DNA from: Dunaliella salina
Taxonomy: Eukaryota > Chlorophyta > Chlorophyceae > Chlamydomonadales > Dunaliellaceae
Length of the DNA stretch: 16,055 nucleotides
NCBI GenBank assembly: GCA_002284615.2
Contig: MU069613.1
Coordinates: forward strand, 408,108-424,162
Direction of reading: 5' to 3'
Below the pieces are notes generated by a model. The model was not told the DNA's origin, did not search any database, and saw only the letters and a list, made by a program, of their open reading frames with translations. Position 1 is the first letter of the stretch. Each line of letters begins with the position of its first letter. Below, piece after piece: positions 6,191 to 14,399 of the stretch. A program made the translations under genes and the position numbers.

Positions 6191-8451
6191 GGCTTGAAGG
6201 TCCAAGAAGACTGTGAACAGCTTTGTCTTGCTGTTCTTGGCTGCTGAAAGAACNTGACGCAAAACAAACAAGGGTTGGTTGGTGTTCCTTGTTGGACAGA
6301 ATCCGAACTGCGTGTCTGGGATTGCACCTTCTGCAAGGGCCCATGCTGTCAGAAGGTCACGCACAACATTGGCATAGAGCCTGTACAAACATCCATTNAT
6401 TGCCAACATTCTGTAACTCTTTGGGTCGGTCAGAGCATCTCTTTTATAAACAGGTGTGATTTTCGTTTTTTCCAGGCTTGTGGAAGCATACCAGCTGACA
6501 ATAGTAAGCGGAATAGATCTGTCAGGAAAGGGAGTAATATATTTTCTGTCTCACGCTTTCCCCGGTCAGTTGTGTATTCCCTTTCTGCATGCTTGATGAA
6601 AGGGGTAGAAAAAGTGTCAAAACCAGGGCTGGAATCAGTGTTCATGCGAGAGATATTTCTCTGTACGTAGGAAATCAGTGTTGCTGTATCTGGGATGTTG
6701 TATGTATTGGATTTGGGCTGCACTGGTGGCTCAGCACTGTCAGACCTCTGTCTGTATCTACCGCCAGGTCCTGGGGGGGTCGCAATCTCAGATGGTGTGA
6801 CAATTCTGGATCGAAGCTGATCACTCAGTATTTGGTGACTCGAAGGTAACCTGGCATGAGTATGACCTCTGGAGTTGCTGTCCTGGTGCGTTTGGACAAA
6901 GTGTTGCTGGAGGTGTTGTGTCCAAATGTCTGCAGGTATANGGGTTGTGAGCTTGTGTTTNGTAGCTCGCATCACTTTGTAGGCATCCACATTACNAGAG
7001 TCAATGANGTCCACAATTTCCTGNGCTTTGTGCTTCTGATGGGCTCTCTTCNTCATTCTGCAGTATCTTGAGTAGGCACGCTTGAGGTCTGCAGTAGGTA
7101 ATCTCTGTTTGNTGTGACGTCGTATATCTGCTTTATACGCTTTGCATGTCCCATCGAACCACGGTGCTAAAGGAAGGCCAAGTCGTGCTCTGGGTGGTTT
7201 ATCATTTGAGACCATGTCAGCCATTTCAGCAGCATGCTGGATGTAGGAAACAAAAATGTTGCAAGCAGAATCAGCATTGCCTTCTTGTATGGCTTCAAAA
7301 AATGTCTGATAGGCAAGCTCATCCTCCAGCAGATTTGCCACGTATCTGTGTATGGAATTCTGTTTCCAGGTGAGTCTAGGATAGTCATCCTTCTGCCTCG
7401 CTGTATGTCTGGGCAGGCGCACATCCAGATGTGGCAGTCCATGAACAAGAAATTGACATGTCAGAGGTCTATGGTCCATAAGATCGATGTGTTGTAATAC
7501 CCAGATTTCCTGGCAGCATGAGTACAGCTCTGGAGACATAGCAATATGTTCTGTCCTAGTGGCATTTTGAGTAGCCGCAGCATTGTAGCCGAGGTAAGTG
7601 GGCTGGCCAATGTCCCCTTTACCTTGTCCAGTAGTAAGTATCAGAGGCGTGGAAACTGTAATGTCCAACAAGCATTCCCCTGCTGTATTCATGCGAGAGT
7701 TGTGATGTTGGCCCGCGCGGGTCTCTTTGAGCCGCGGGAAAGACTCTAGCAAAAAGGAAAAAGGCTCAACAAAAGGGTCTGGATGCTGGTCAAGGTGTGC
7801 ATTGAAATCTCCCATCAAGAATAAGTGGGAGCAGTTAGCCTGGGCCTCAGAAATCTCCAGTTGCAAGTCAGAAAACATCTGCCCAATGTGAATTCCGCTC
7901 CTTGNGCTAGATTGTGGGTTAATATAAATTGCTCCCAAAATCACCTGGCCCCCTACTCCAAAGGCAGAGCCGCAGACTTTAATCCATACTGCTTGGATGG
8001 CATCAGAAACTTTCCAAATACGAACTAGGTCAGTTAGACTATTGTGTACAAAAATTGCTACACCCTGCCCTCTCCGTCCTTCAAAATCCACAATGTTGTG
8101 GAAACATTTACTGTGTGTGTCAAGGTGAACAGTCAAGGGTGTAAGGTCACTGACTCGCGTCTCAACCAGTGCAGTTATGTGGTTCTGTCTCACATGAGTC
8201 ACCAGTTGGTCAAGTTTGTCAAGATTGGTAGAGGATACTCCGTCGCAGTTTAGTACAGAAAATTGAATCCGCTTCGTGTTGTCAGCATGGCTGTGAAATT
8301 CCTATTGGACATGAGCTCTGCAGCCGGGGCAAGTATTGGCAAGTCGAGGTGCTTGGGCAATGGCCTGGGCAACTTCAGGGGGGGGAGCTGATGGGTCCTG
8401 CTGTGCTGGAAAAATTATGGTGCGTGGCTGACGAGGGGGTGGGGGAGGCAT
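6190..8451 (-). pseudogene. LINE ORF2: APE endonuclease and start of reverse transcriptase
   Basis: The frame opens at ATG 8451 with a Pro-rich leader and a small TCPGCRAH segment. It meets TAG at 8302-8304, then continues in the same frame as an AP-type endonuclease: FSVLNCDGVSSTNL, ALVETR (catalytic Glu), LMGDFNAH (Asp/Asn) and LMDHRPL (terminal catalytic Asp-His). A linker with APWFDGTCKAYK leads to the reverse-transcriptase entry SPGFDTFSTPFIKHA. Near 6470 one T is missing compared with the copy at 8458-9300; this shifts the frame inside the AWKKTKITPVYK motif. The correct frame resumes as TDPKSYRML, NGCLYRLYANVVRDLL and PDTQFGFCPTRNTNQP, and stops at FTVFLDLQA, the catalytic-Asp motif A. 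There it is cut by the GATC-rich repeat at 6190. The element would nick target DNA and reverse-transcribe its own RNA in the nucleus. It is dead as it stands: stop codon, frameshift and loss of most of the RT. Several bases are N. Confidence 0.85.
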
Positions 8452-8457
8452 GCTGNT

Positions 8458-9300
8458 CTTTTATAAACAGGTGTGATTTTCGTTTTTTTCCAGGCTTGTG
8501 GAAGCATACCAGCTGACAATAGTAAGCGGAATAGATCTGTCAGGAAAGGGAGTAATANATTTTCTGTCTCACGCTTTCCCCGATCAGTTGTGTATTCCCT
8601 TTCTGCATGCTTGATGAAAGGGGTAGAAAAAGTGTCAAAACCAGGGCTGGAATCAGTGTTCATGCGAGAGATATCTCTGTACGTAGGAAATCAGTGTTGC
8701 TGTATCTGGGATGTTGTATGTATTGGAATTGGGCTGCACTGGTGGCTCAGCACTGTCAGACCTCTGTCTGTATCTACCGCCAGGTCCTGGGGGGGTCGCA
8801 ATCTCAGATGGTGTGACAATTCTGGATCGAAGCTGATCACTCAGTGTTTGGTGACTCGAAGGTAACCTGGCATGAGTATGACCTCTGGAGTTGCTGTCCT
8901 GGTGCGTTTGGACAAAATGTTGCTGGAGGTGTTGTGTCCAAATGTCTGCAGGTATANGGGTTGTGAGCTTGTGTTTNGTAGCTCGCATCACTTTGTAGGC
9001 ATCCACATTACNAGAGTCAATGANGTCCACAATTTCCTGNGCTTTGTGCTTCTGATGGGCTCTCTTCNTCATTCTGCAGTATCTTGAGTAGGCACGCTTG
9101 AGGTCTGCAGTAGGTAATCTCTGTTTGATGTGACGTCGTATATCTGCTTTGTACGCTTTGCATGTCCCATCGAATCACGGTGCTAAAGGAAGGCCAAGTC
9201 GTGCTCTGGGTGGTTTATCATTTGAGACCATGTCAGCCATTTCAGCAGCATGCTGGATGTAGGAAACAAAAATGTTGCAAGCAGAATCAGCATTGCCTTC
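8458..9300 (-). pseudogene. Second copy of LINE endonuclease-RT junction region
   Basis: This 843-base stretch repeats 6441-7284 with very few differences, in the same orientation, at a 2,016-2,018 base offset. It covers the end of the endonuclease-RT linker and the RT entry (SPGFDTFSTPF, AWKKTKITPVYKR). It lacks a T deletion found in the other copy, so the RT entry reads through here. It carries its own two-base frameshift near 8672 and a TGA in place of the Trp of APWFD (9175-9177). On the minus strand it runs straight into the start ATG of the neighbouring LINE at about 8451, with an N at the joint (8456). Its other end joins an unrelated RT fragment at 9300/9301. Six ambiguous bases match ambiguous bases in the other copy. 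Confidence 0.85.
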
Positions 9301-9662
9301 AGAATCCCCATAGCGCCTCTGAGCGCTTTTACATGGGCGGTTGCCAACTTCAACAGTGTACAAGCTTTCGAAAGCACCAAACAGTTGTCTGCAAACTGGG
9401 TGGCGCAGATTCTACGCCCCCGGTGTGTAGCCCACCTCAGGGGTGCCAGTTTGGATCCGGCAGCAAAGAGGCACATGGCTGGGGCAAATGGGCATCCTTG
9501 CCAAACCCCAAACCAGAGGCGAGCAGGTGAAACGTAGCCATTCACAACTGCCGCCTGAGTGTTCCCAAGAAGCATGCACGCCCAACCCACCATGCCTGCT
9601 GTTATAGCACTATTGCCCTCCCCTGCCGCGCAATCCCATTGGGGATGCCCTCCTTCAACCAG
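9301..9662 (-). pseudogene. LINE reverse-transcriptase core fragment, second family
   Basis: The minus frame, open from 9662, reads SAITAGMVGWACMLLGNTQ and AAVVNGYVSPARLWFGVWQ, then QGCPFAPAMCLFAAGS (RT motif B) and GRRICATQFADNCLVL (motif C). Motif C normally ends in two aspartates that bind catalytic metal; here the second is Asn (FADN), so the enzyme would be inactive. This fragment is distinct from the EN-RT family next to it. It ends at 9301-9323 with a 23-base sequence also found in the 44-bp minisatellite (4651-4673). It then joins the other LINE copy at 9300. Confidence 0.75.
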
Positions 9663-10097
9663 CTACCACAAGATTAACAAGTAGACAAGTTTCCACAAGT
9701 AGAGTTCAACCTTCTTCAACCAAGCAATGTGCACAAAACCTGATCCTACTCACATTCCTCATGACTTCCTGATCCAGATCCGTTCAAAACATGATGGTAC
9801 ACAACGGGCAGCAACAGAGATGGCCAGTCAAGCAGAGACATGGATGGTAAAAGGCAAGTGGAGGGTTGAGCCTGGGGGCCGGGCACGGCGTGCACTTGCC
9901 CCTGTAAGGTTTTACAATGCTCTATTGTGCGGCAATAGTACAACCCTTAGGTGGGTGCTCAGAGCAGATGTCTATATGACTACAATTTCTCGAAAATGTT
10001 GTGCATCTGGATTTCTCGCTGCATGTGATGGCTTGGATAAGTACAACCACTGTTTTCACTCTGGTCAGCCTTTGTTTCTTACAAGCCAAGTTCTTAC
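9663..10097. other. Stretch without a supported gene
   Basis: The 128-codon plus-strand frame at 9727-10113 has no recognisable motif, and the minus frames are short. The bases at 9661-9725 contain repeated AACAAGTAGAC and TTCAACC-type words, which look like spacer. Confidence 0.4.
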
Positions 10098-10299
10098 AGA
10101 ACCGAGACAATGACACTTATCGCTTTTTTCCGGAGCTTATGGATTTCTCTTGTCATAATATCAAGTGGCCAAACTCCATGGCTGGAGGTCATTTCCCTAA
10201 TGTATTGGAATGTGGGTACATCACAGGAAGGTGAAATGGCGTTGTCCCATGTGGCTTGCTCAACTTTCAGAGGCGGAACACAGCTAAAATCGGGCTGCG
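10098..10299 (-). CDS. Candidate internal exon, unknown protein
   Basis: The minus frame reads CVPPLKVEQATWDNAISPSC, DVPTFQYIREMTSSHGVWP and LDIMTREIHKLRKKAI, a varied composition that looks more like protein than random sequence. Possible acceptors are CAACATAACAG (exon from 10299) and GATTTTAG (exon from 10283). A strong donor, TCT|GTAAGAAC, follows at 10097. With that donor the exon ends in phase 2, just before an in-frame stop. I recognise no family and found no partner exons. It may equally be a worn transposon fragment, since LINE pieces lie on both sides on this strand. Confidence 0.25.
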
Positions 10300-10616
10300 C
10301 TGTTATGTTGGTAAGGCCAGGCAAAGAATTGAACAGAAAGCAAATGAGCAATGTGACTTATGCAATCTTGGTTTCGAGAGCACACCAACTGTGATCAGCG
10401 AATAAACATGTCACGAGGAAAGTGAAGACTTTGCCAGCCATGAAGGCTGCGTATGAAAGGAACATTCTTGCCGTGGATCAGGCTGATGTCTAAGGTTTGC
10501 AATGTTTACAAGGGAACATGACCTTCAGCCAGATAGTTTGGCTGCTCGGTGAAAGGAATCCATAAGCTCAGAGATGAAGCAATAAGACTGAGTATCTTGG
10601 TTTTAAAAGAAACGAG

Positions 10617-11060
10617 CTACATCCAGAGAGCAGGCATCAGTAAAAAAAAGAAAGATTCTGTATCATCTGACACTACTCTGTGAGCAGGAAAGGTAGTGAA
10701 AAGATGTGCATACTTTCTTCTAAGACAGCATAGGAAGTTGCAAGGGCAGAGAAAGATGACGTGCTTTTCATCCTGCCATTGTTCTGAAACACATAAATCA
10801 CATTGAGGTGCATGTCCATGCCAATGAGAAGTTTCAACTCGAAGTTTATGGGCGTGCAATCGAAAGCGAGCAATGTTTCTCTGCATATGCCTACCCAAAC
10901 CCAAATGCAGATACCTAGGAGTATGGAGAGGTTTACCAAGAGCAGAATTATGCCGGAAGGGAAGCGCTACCCAGCTATGGTGTTCGGCTAACTTTTTTAA
11001 ATGTACACCATGTTCAGCCTGATCCTCAGTTGGCCACACGCTCCTATGTCTTCTCCGTAA
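10617..11060 (-). pseudogene. LINE ORF2 C-terminal fragment with CCHC zinc knuckle, another family
   Basis: The frame is open from 11060 to the stop at 10617-10619 (147 residues). It reads PRYLHLGLGRHMQRNIARFR and LHAHKLRVETSHWHGHAP, then the zinc knuckle QCDLCVSEQWQDEKHVIFLC (Cys-x2-Cys-x10-His-x4-Cys) and LRRKYAHLFTTFP. This is the usual order at the C-terminal end of LINE polyproteins: a basic helical stretch, the knuckle, then LR.K...LF. The motifs differ from those at 4859-5090, so it is another subfamily. TGTAA lies about 107 bases downstream (10506-10510). Everything upstream of the C-terminus is missing. Confidence 0.8.
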
Positions 11061-11171
11061 TCAACCACAAAATCATTTATCCAAACGGGCTGGCCCGAGT
11101 ACATGCAATGCAAGAAGTAGTTACCCTGTCCAATCCCTGAAAAGCAGATATGAACTCTGACGCACTTTTTA

Positions 11172-11211
11172 GATCCCCATTAATTGTTTTTGATCCCCAT
11201 TAATTGTTTTT
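11172..11211. repeat. Tandem 20-bp pair
   Basis: GATCCCCATTAATTGTTTTT occurs twice head to tail (11172-11191 and 11192-11211) without a mismatch. It lies just before the paired hairpins. Confidence 0.9.
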
Positions 11212-11231
11212 CCTTGTGTCCTAGTGGTGGG

Positions 11232-11304
11232 GGAGACTCACGGCTCTTCGGAGCCAATGTGTCTCCTTTTCCTTAAATAATGTAGGGGGAGTTTCTCCGC
11301 CTAC
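11232..11304 (+). other. Two adjacent hairpins, one with a UUCG tetraloop
   Basis: Hairpin 1 (11232-11266): a perfect GGCTC-TTCG-GAGCC stem-loop (11242-11255) is nested in an outer GGAGA/TCTCC stem, with CAC/GTG pairing possible between them. As RNA the loop would be cUUCGg, an unusually stable tetraloop. Hairpin 2 (11282-11304): GTAGG/CCTAC and GGAG/CTCC stems around a TTT loop, with one G-G mismatch. A pyrimidine run (about 11308-11331) follows. This could be a structured transcript end or part of a repeat. No promoter or gene is visible to place it. Confidence 0.5.
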
Positions 11305-11531
11305 CTATTTTTTCTTTTCTTTTCTTTTTCCAAGTCTATGCCTGAAAAGCTGGGACTGAGCATCTTGTATAGCCCAGGCTGTATTGCTTTTCAGATTGGC
11401 TGGTTTGGTCACAGGCACATCTTCTGTTTCACATAAGCCGACCCTACAGGCAGGTGCAGCTATGTCACATAGCGAGGCTTACTGTAAGCCTCTCCTGTCC
11501 TTCCCAAGGGTCTCAACAAGAACCTTGAACC

Positions 11532-11790
11532 TCATTTAGCCCAGGAGAAAGCCCTAAACAGAGCTACAGAGAGGATGTCAGTCATGTTCCTGGAGGCATA
11601 GGCTCCCTCCCCTTTCATCCTCTGGCGGAACGTGGTGCCTCGGCTGATCCCTTCTATTACACACCAATATGGGGAGTGCTTTCGCCACCGCAGCACTGCT
11701 TCACACATTTTCAAGCATTTTCTGTACATACTTGCAGATTTTTCTAGTTCAAGAGGAAGACAAGCAGGCAAATATCCTTGCTGAAGATAT
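11532..11790 (-). CDS. Unidentified ORF or exon
   Basis: The minus frame is open from about 11790, just after an acceptor-like ATCTTCAG, to TGA at 11532-11534. It reads QGYLPACLPLELEKSASMY, CLKMCEAVLRWRKHSPYW, CVIEGISRGTTFRQRMKGEG and AYASRNMTDILSVALFRAF. The mixed composition is more protein-like than most frames here, but there is no motif I recognise, and the codons are not strongly biased. It could be a single-exon gene end, an exon, or a chance frame. Confidence 0.2.
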
Positions 11791-11961
11791 CAACCCAATT
11801 GTTACCCTTTTCCTATACACCTGTTGAATGTTGTGCGTCCTGCAACTGCATCCTTGGAAAGTCCCATGTAGTTGAAGCGCATGCCATTCATTCTCAGTAC
11901 TAAGCGGGCCTTCGCTGAATACATACTGCCTCTGGCCTGTAAAGACTATTCTAAGGCAATG

Positions 11962-11998
11962 CAGTCAGTTAGTCGGTCAATCAGTCCGTCAGTCAGTG
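11962..11998. repeat. Degenerate (CAGT)n tetranucleotide stretch
   Basis: CAGT, CGGT and AATC-type words follow a four-base rhythm (CAGTCAGTTAGTCGGTCAAT and onward). It is an old, mutated microsatellite in non-coding DNA. Confidence 0.65.
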
Positions 11999-12200
11999 AA
12001 CCTTTCAGACTTCCCACTCGAGGCAGCTACATATAAAACTAGTTCGCGCTGCTGAGGGGAATAACGGTTGCACACATGAAAGGAATGTAACAGGATGATA
12101 GGAATCTGTATTACCAAGAATGCATATCAGTACAGATAACATAGTCCGAGGCTGTGCAAGCAGTTACCTGGAGGCAAAAACATTGTCACAGCAGGTAGGA

Positions 12201-12244
12201 TCAGCAGGACCACCACTCAAGCTGATTCACCCTGGTCCTGCTGA
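12201..12244. repeat. Perfect 12-bp inverted repeat
   Basis: TCAGCAGGACCA (12201-12212) and TGGTCCTGCTGA (12233-12244) are exact reverse complements, with a 20-base loop. It could fold as a hairpin in DNA or RNA. No flanking duplication marks it as a transposon. Confidence 0.8.
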
Positions 12245-13009
12245 GCTAGGTGTGCAAAGCTCCATTCCAACTGTGCAGGTCATTCTGGTATCATAATTAT
12301 GGTATAGAATCAATCACGAGGCAATTTTCCCTCCCAAGCATCCCGAATGGAAAATGGAAATGGGATTGTTCTGATTAGTATTGGGTGAGGTATAAAGCGT
12401 TCTGCGTCTCAAATCCTGAATCCTAGATGGTCCAATTTGGAGGGTAGGGGGATGTAGCATTGTCTCAGTGGAATGCGCTTAAAACCATAATCAGGAATCC
12501 CTTTATCTGGTTACAAGGGCGTCCGCTGTTCTTTAGTTCTATGCCCAAATGTCACGGATGTCAAAGAAATGTTCGCCATGTTTAATTGGTGGTGACCGAT
12601 CGTTCCCGTAGCGACAAGTGAAATTGGATATACAGGAAGTTTAAGCCACGGCATGTTCACTCAGGCATGCGTTCAGTCAGTATAAACATTATTGGTAAAA
12701 TTGTGTAAAATTGTACAATGGGCTGCATCACGGGTCACGCTTCAAACTCTCACAGAGTACGCGCACAAACATGCATGCATCCCCCAAGGCGGGGACGGAA
12801 GGCAAAAGGAAAAAAAAGCGGCAAGGCTAGTCCAACTGGCAGAGGAGGCGCTGTGGCAGTGGTGTTCCCCATTGCCTAGCAAACACCATGCCTTAGAAAA
12901 GTGAAGTATAAGTCTGCGCTGGACACGATCAGTGTGTATTCAGGAAAGACCCAAGAGTCAGCACTGGCTCAAACAATGAGCCCCACCAACACGCCTGAGA
13001 CGCAGGCTT

Positions 13010-14290
13010 TCACCGTGGTGGCTCGGCACCACCTGTCCTGGGGCCTTCATGCTCTCCCTCTATGCCTATGAGCGCCTGTTTTGATGCTGCCCCTCCCTGT
13101 GTACACTGTTCACTGTATGCAGCTGCGGCATTGCAGGAGGCATCCACAGCCAAGAGGCCATCGGGGTTTGCATGGCAAGGGGCACACGCACCTACAGCGG
13201 GGGGGCCTTCTTGGACACCACAAGCGCCTTGCTGCTGTGCATGTGCACCTTGCTGTGCGTGCAGGTCAACACAATCGTCATGCTGCTGCGCATGTGCACC
13301 TTGCTTTTCATGCGTGTCACCACAAGCACCATGCTCCTGCGCACGTGCACTTTGCTTTTCATGCGTGTCACCACAAGCACCATGCTGCTGTGCATGTGCA
13401 CTTTGCTGTGCGTGAGTGTCACCACAAGCACCTTGCTGCTGTGCATGTGCACTTTGCTGTGCGTGAGTGTTACCACTAGCACCTTGCTGCTGTGCATGCA
13501 CACCGTGCTGTGCGTGCTCCCCTTGCTGTGCATGCGCTGCAAGTACAGCAAGTGGAGCAGCACCAGTAGCAGCAACGGCGCGCGACGCTTGGTGGCTCGG
13601 TTTCCCCTGCGCATCAATGGAGGAGCTTGCCGCTCTCTGCACACCGCTCTTCAGTGCCTCGGCACCGTTTGGTTGCCCTTTACCCACATCTGCTTGCGGA
13701 CCAGAGGTGACAACTGCGATATCCACGTCTGCTTCACGGCCAGGGGCAGTTACTGCAGGCTGCTGCTCCGCTGCGTGGCCTGGGTGCGGCTGTGGTAGCT
13801 GCTGCAGCTGCGGCTGTTGCTCCAATGTGTGGCTTGGGTGCAGCTGTGGTTGCTGCTGCTGCAGCTGCGACTCTTGCTCTGATGTGTGGCTTGGGTGCGA
13901 CTGTGGTGGCTGCTGCAGCTGCGGCTGTTGCCCAGATGTGTGGCTTGGGTGCGGCTGTGGTGGTTGCTGCTGCAGTTGCGGCTGTTGCTCCGATGTGTGG
14001 CCTGGGTGCGGCTGTGGTTGCTGCTGCAGCTGCGGCTGTTGCTCAGGTGTGTGGCCTGTGTGAGACTGTGGTGGTGGCTGCTGCAGCTGCGGCTGGTGTT
14101 CCGATGCAAGGCCTGGGTGCAGCTGTGGTTGCTGCTGCAGCTGCGGCTGCTGCTGCACTGCTTGACCAGGGTGCGGCTGTGGCGGTGGCTGCTGCAGCTG
14201 CGGCTGTTGCTCCAATGTGTGGCTTGGGTGAGATTGTGGCAGCTGCTGCAGCTGTGGCTGCTGCTCTATTTGCTGCACAGGCTGGGGCAC
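13010..14290 (-). CDS. Low-complexity protein: Gln/Pro/His array plus Cys/His array
   Basis: The frame is open for 426 codons, from 14290 to TGA at 13010-13012. It begins at a GTG directly preceded by CTCTGCAG, so the real start is probably a 3' splice site (AG at 14291-14292), not an initiation codon; a TGA lies three codons further upstream. Residues about 9-174 are nine Gln/Pro/His units (EQQPQLQQ.PQ.HP.HTS type). Residues 175-252 are a unique acidic/Ala-rich linker (GREADVDIAVVTSG). Residues about 253-358 are 17-residue units HAQQQGACGDTHAQQSA. The tail contains further cysteines (GACAPCHANPDG) and ends TGGAEPPR. This frame spans both arrays and the unique linker and uses mainly CAG, CTG and CCA/CCG codons, which supports it over the Ala- and Leu-rich frames of the same repeats. 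The stop overlaps a possible donor (ACG|GTGAAA), so further exons may follow. It may be disordered or a metal-binding or surface protein; function unknown. Confidence 0.5.
   Translation of the reverse strand: MPQPVQQIEQQPQLQQLPQSHPSHTLEQQPQLQQPPPQPHPGQAVQQQPQLQQQPQLHPGLASEHQPQLQQPPPQSHTGHTPEQQPQLQQQPQPHPGHTSEQQPQLQQQPPQPHPSHTSGQQPQLQQPPQSHPSHTSEQESQLQQQQPQLHPSHTLEQQPQLQQLPQPHPGHAAEQQPAVTAPGREADVDIAVVTSGPQADVGKGQPNGAEALKSGVQRAASSSIDAQGKPSHQASRAVAATGAAPLAVLAAHAQQGEHAQHGVHAQQQGASGNTHAQQSAHAQQQGACGDTHAQQSAHAQQHGACGDTHEKQSARAQEHGACGDTHEKQGAHAQQHDDCVDLHAQQGAHAQQQGACGVQEGPPAVGACAPCHANPDGLLAVDASCNAAAAYSEQCTQGGAASKQALIGIEGEHEGPRTGGAEPPR
13217..13534 (-). repeat. 51-bp coding tandem array
   Basis: After a short leader (HAQQGEHAQHGV) come five complete 17-residue units and one partial unit of HAQQ.GACGDTH.[QK]Q.A. 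Four of the five complete units keep one Cys; most keep two His. The third and fourth units carry EKQ instead of AQQ, and the fifth is the most diverged (HDDCVDLH). The period is 51 bases, a multiple of three. Confidence 0.85.
13769..14266 (-). repeat. Coding tandem array of alternating 54/57-bp units
   Basis: Nine units in the Gln-rich frame have lengths of 18, 19, 18, 19, 18, 19, 18, 19 and 18 residues. The core EQQPQLQQ is nearly constant. The variable part is one residue longer in every second unit (mostly PPPQ or QPPQ in place of PQ). The true period is therefore about 111 bases. Confidence 0.85.
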
Positions 14291-14399
14291 CTGCAGAGGT
14301 CACAATGGTTACAATGGAGGCGACCTCAATGACAAGGTTTACGAGAGAGGAGCCATCTGTCAAGTCACAGGGTTGTCCAGCCTAAAGCACAAAAAAGAG

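Larger units (their letters stand above)
11800..13000. other. Gene-free stretch
   Basis: I see no supported coding sequence. Contents are a degenerate (CAGT)n stretch (11962-11998), a perfect 12-bp inverted repeat (12201-12244), and TGCATGCAT at 12772. A minus-strand TGTAA (12511-12515) could serve as a polyadenylation signal for the 13010-14290 gene if that gene has a long 3' end. Confidence 0.5.

Noticed and set aside
9727..10113. 128-codon plus-strand ORF
   Set aside because: There is no recognisable motif, no splice context and ordinary composition; a chance frame is as likely.
10270..10390. Plus-strand reading KANEQCDLCNLGFE, resembling the QCDLC zinc knuckle of the LINE at 10617-11060 in inverted orientation
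   Set aside because: Only the short QCDLC stretch agrees; the His and last Cys of the knuckle are missing and a stop follows soon. The opposite strand has a better exon candidate.
13172..14385. Several long plus-strand frames (up to 208 codons) and an Ala-rich minus frame across the polyQ region
   Set aside because: Tandem units whose length is a multiple of three keep many frames open. These frames are Leu/Cys/Ala repeats only, and none covers both arrays and the unique linker.
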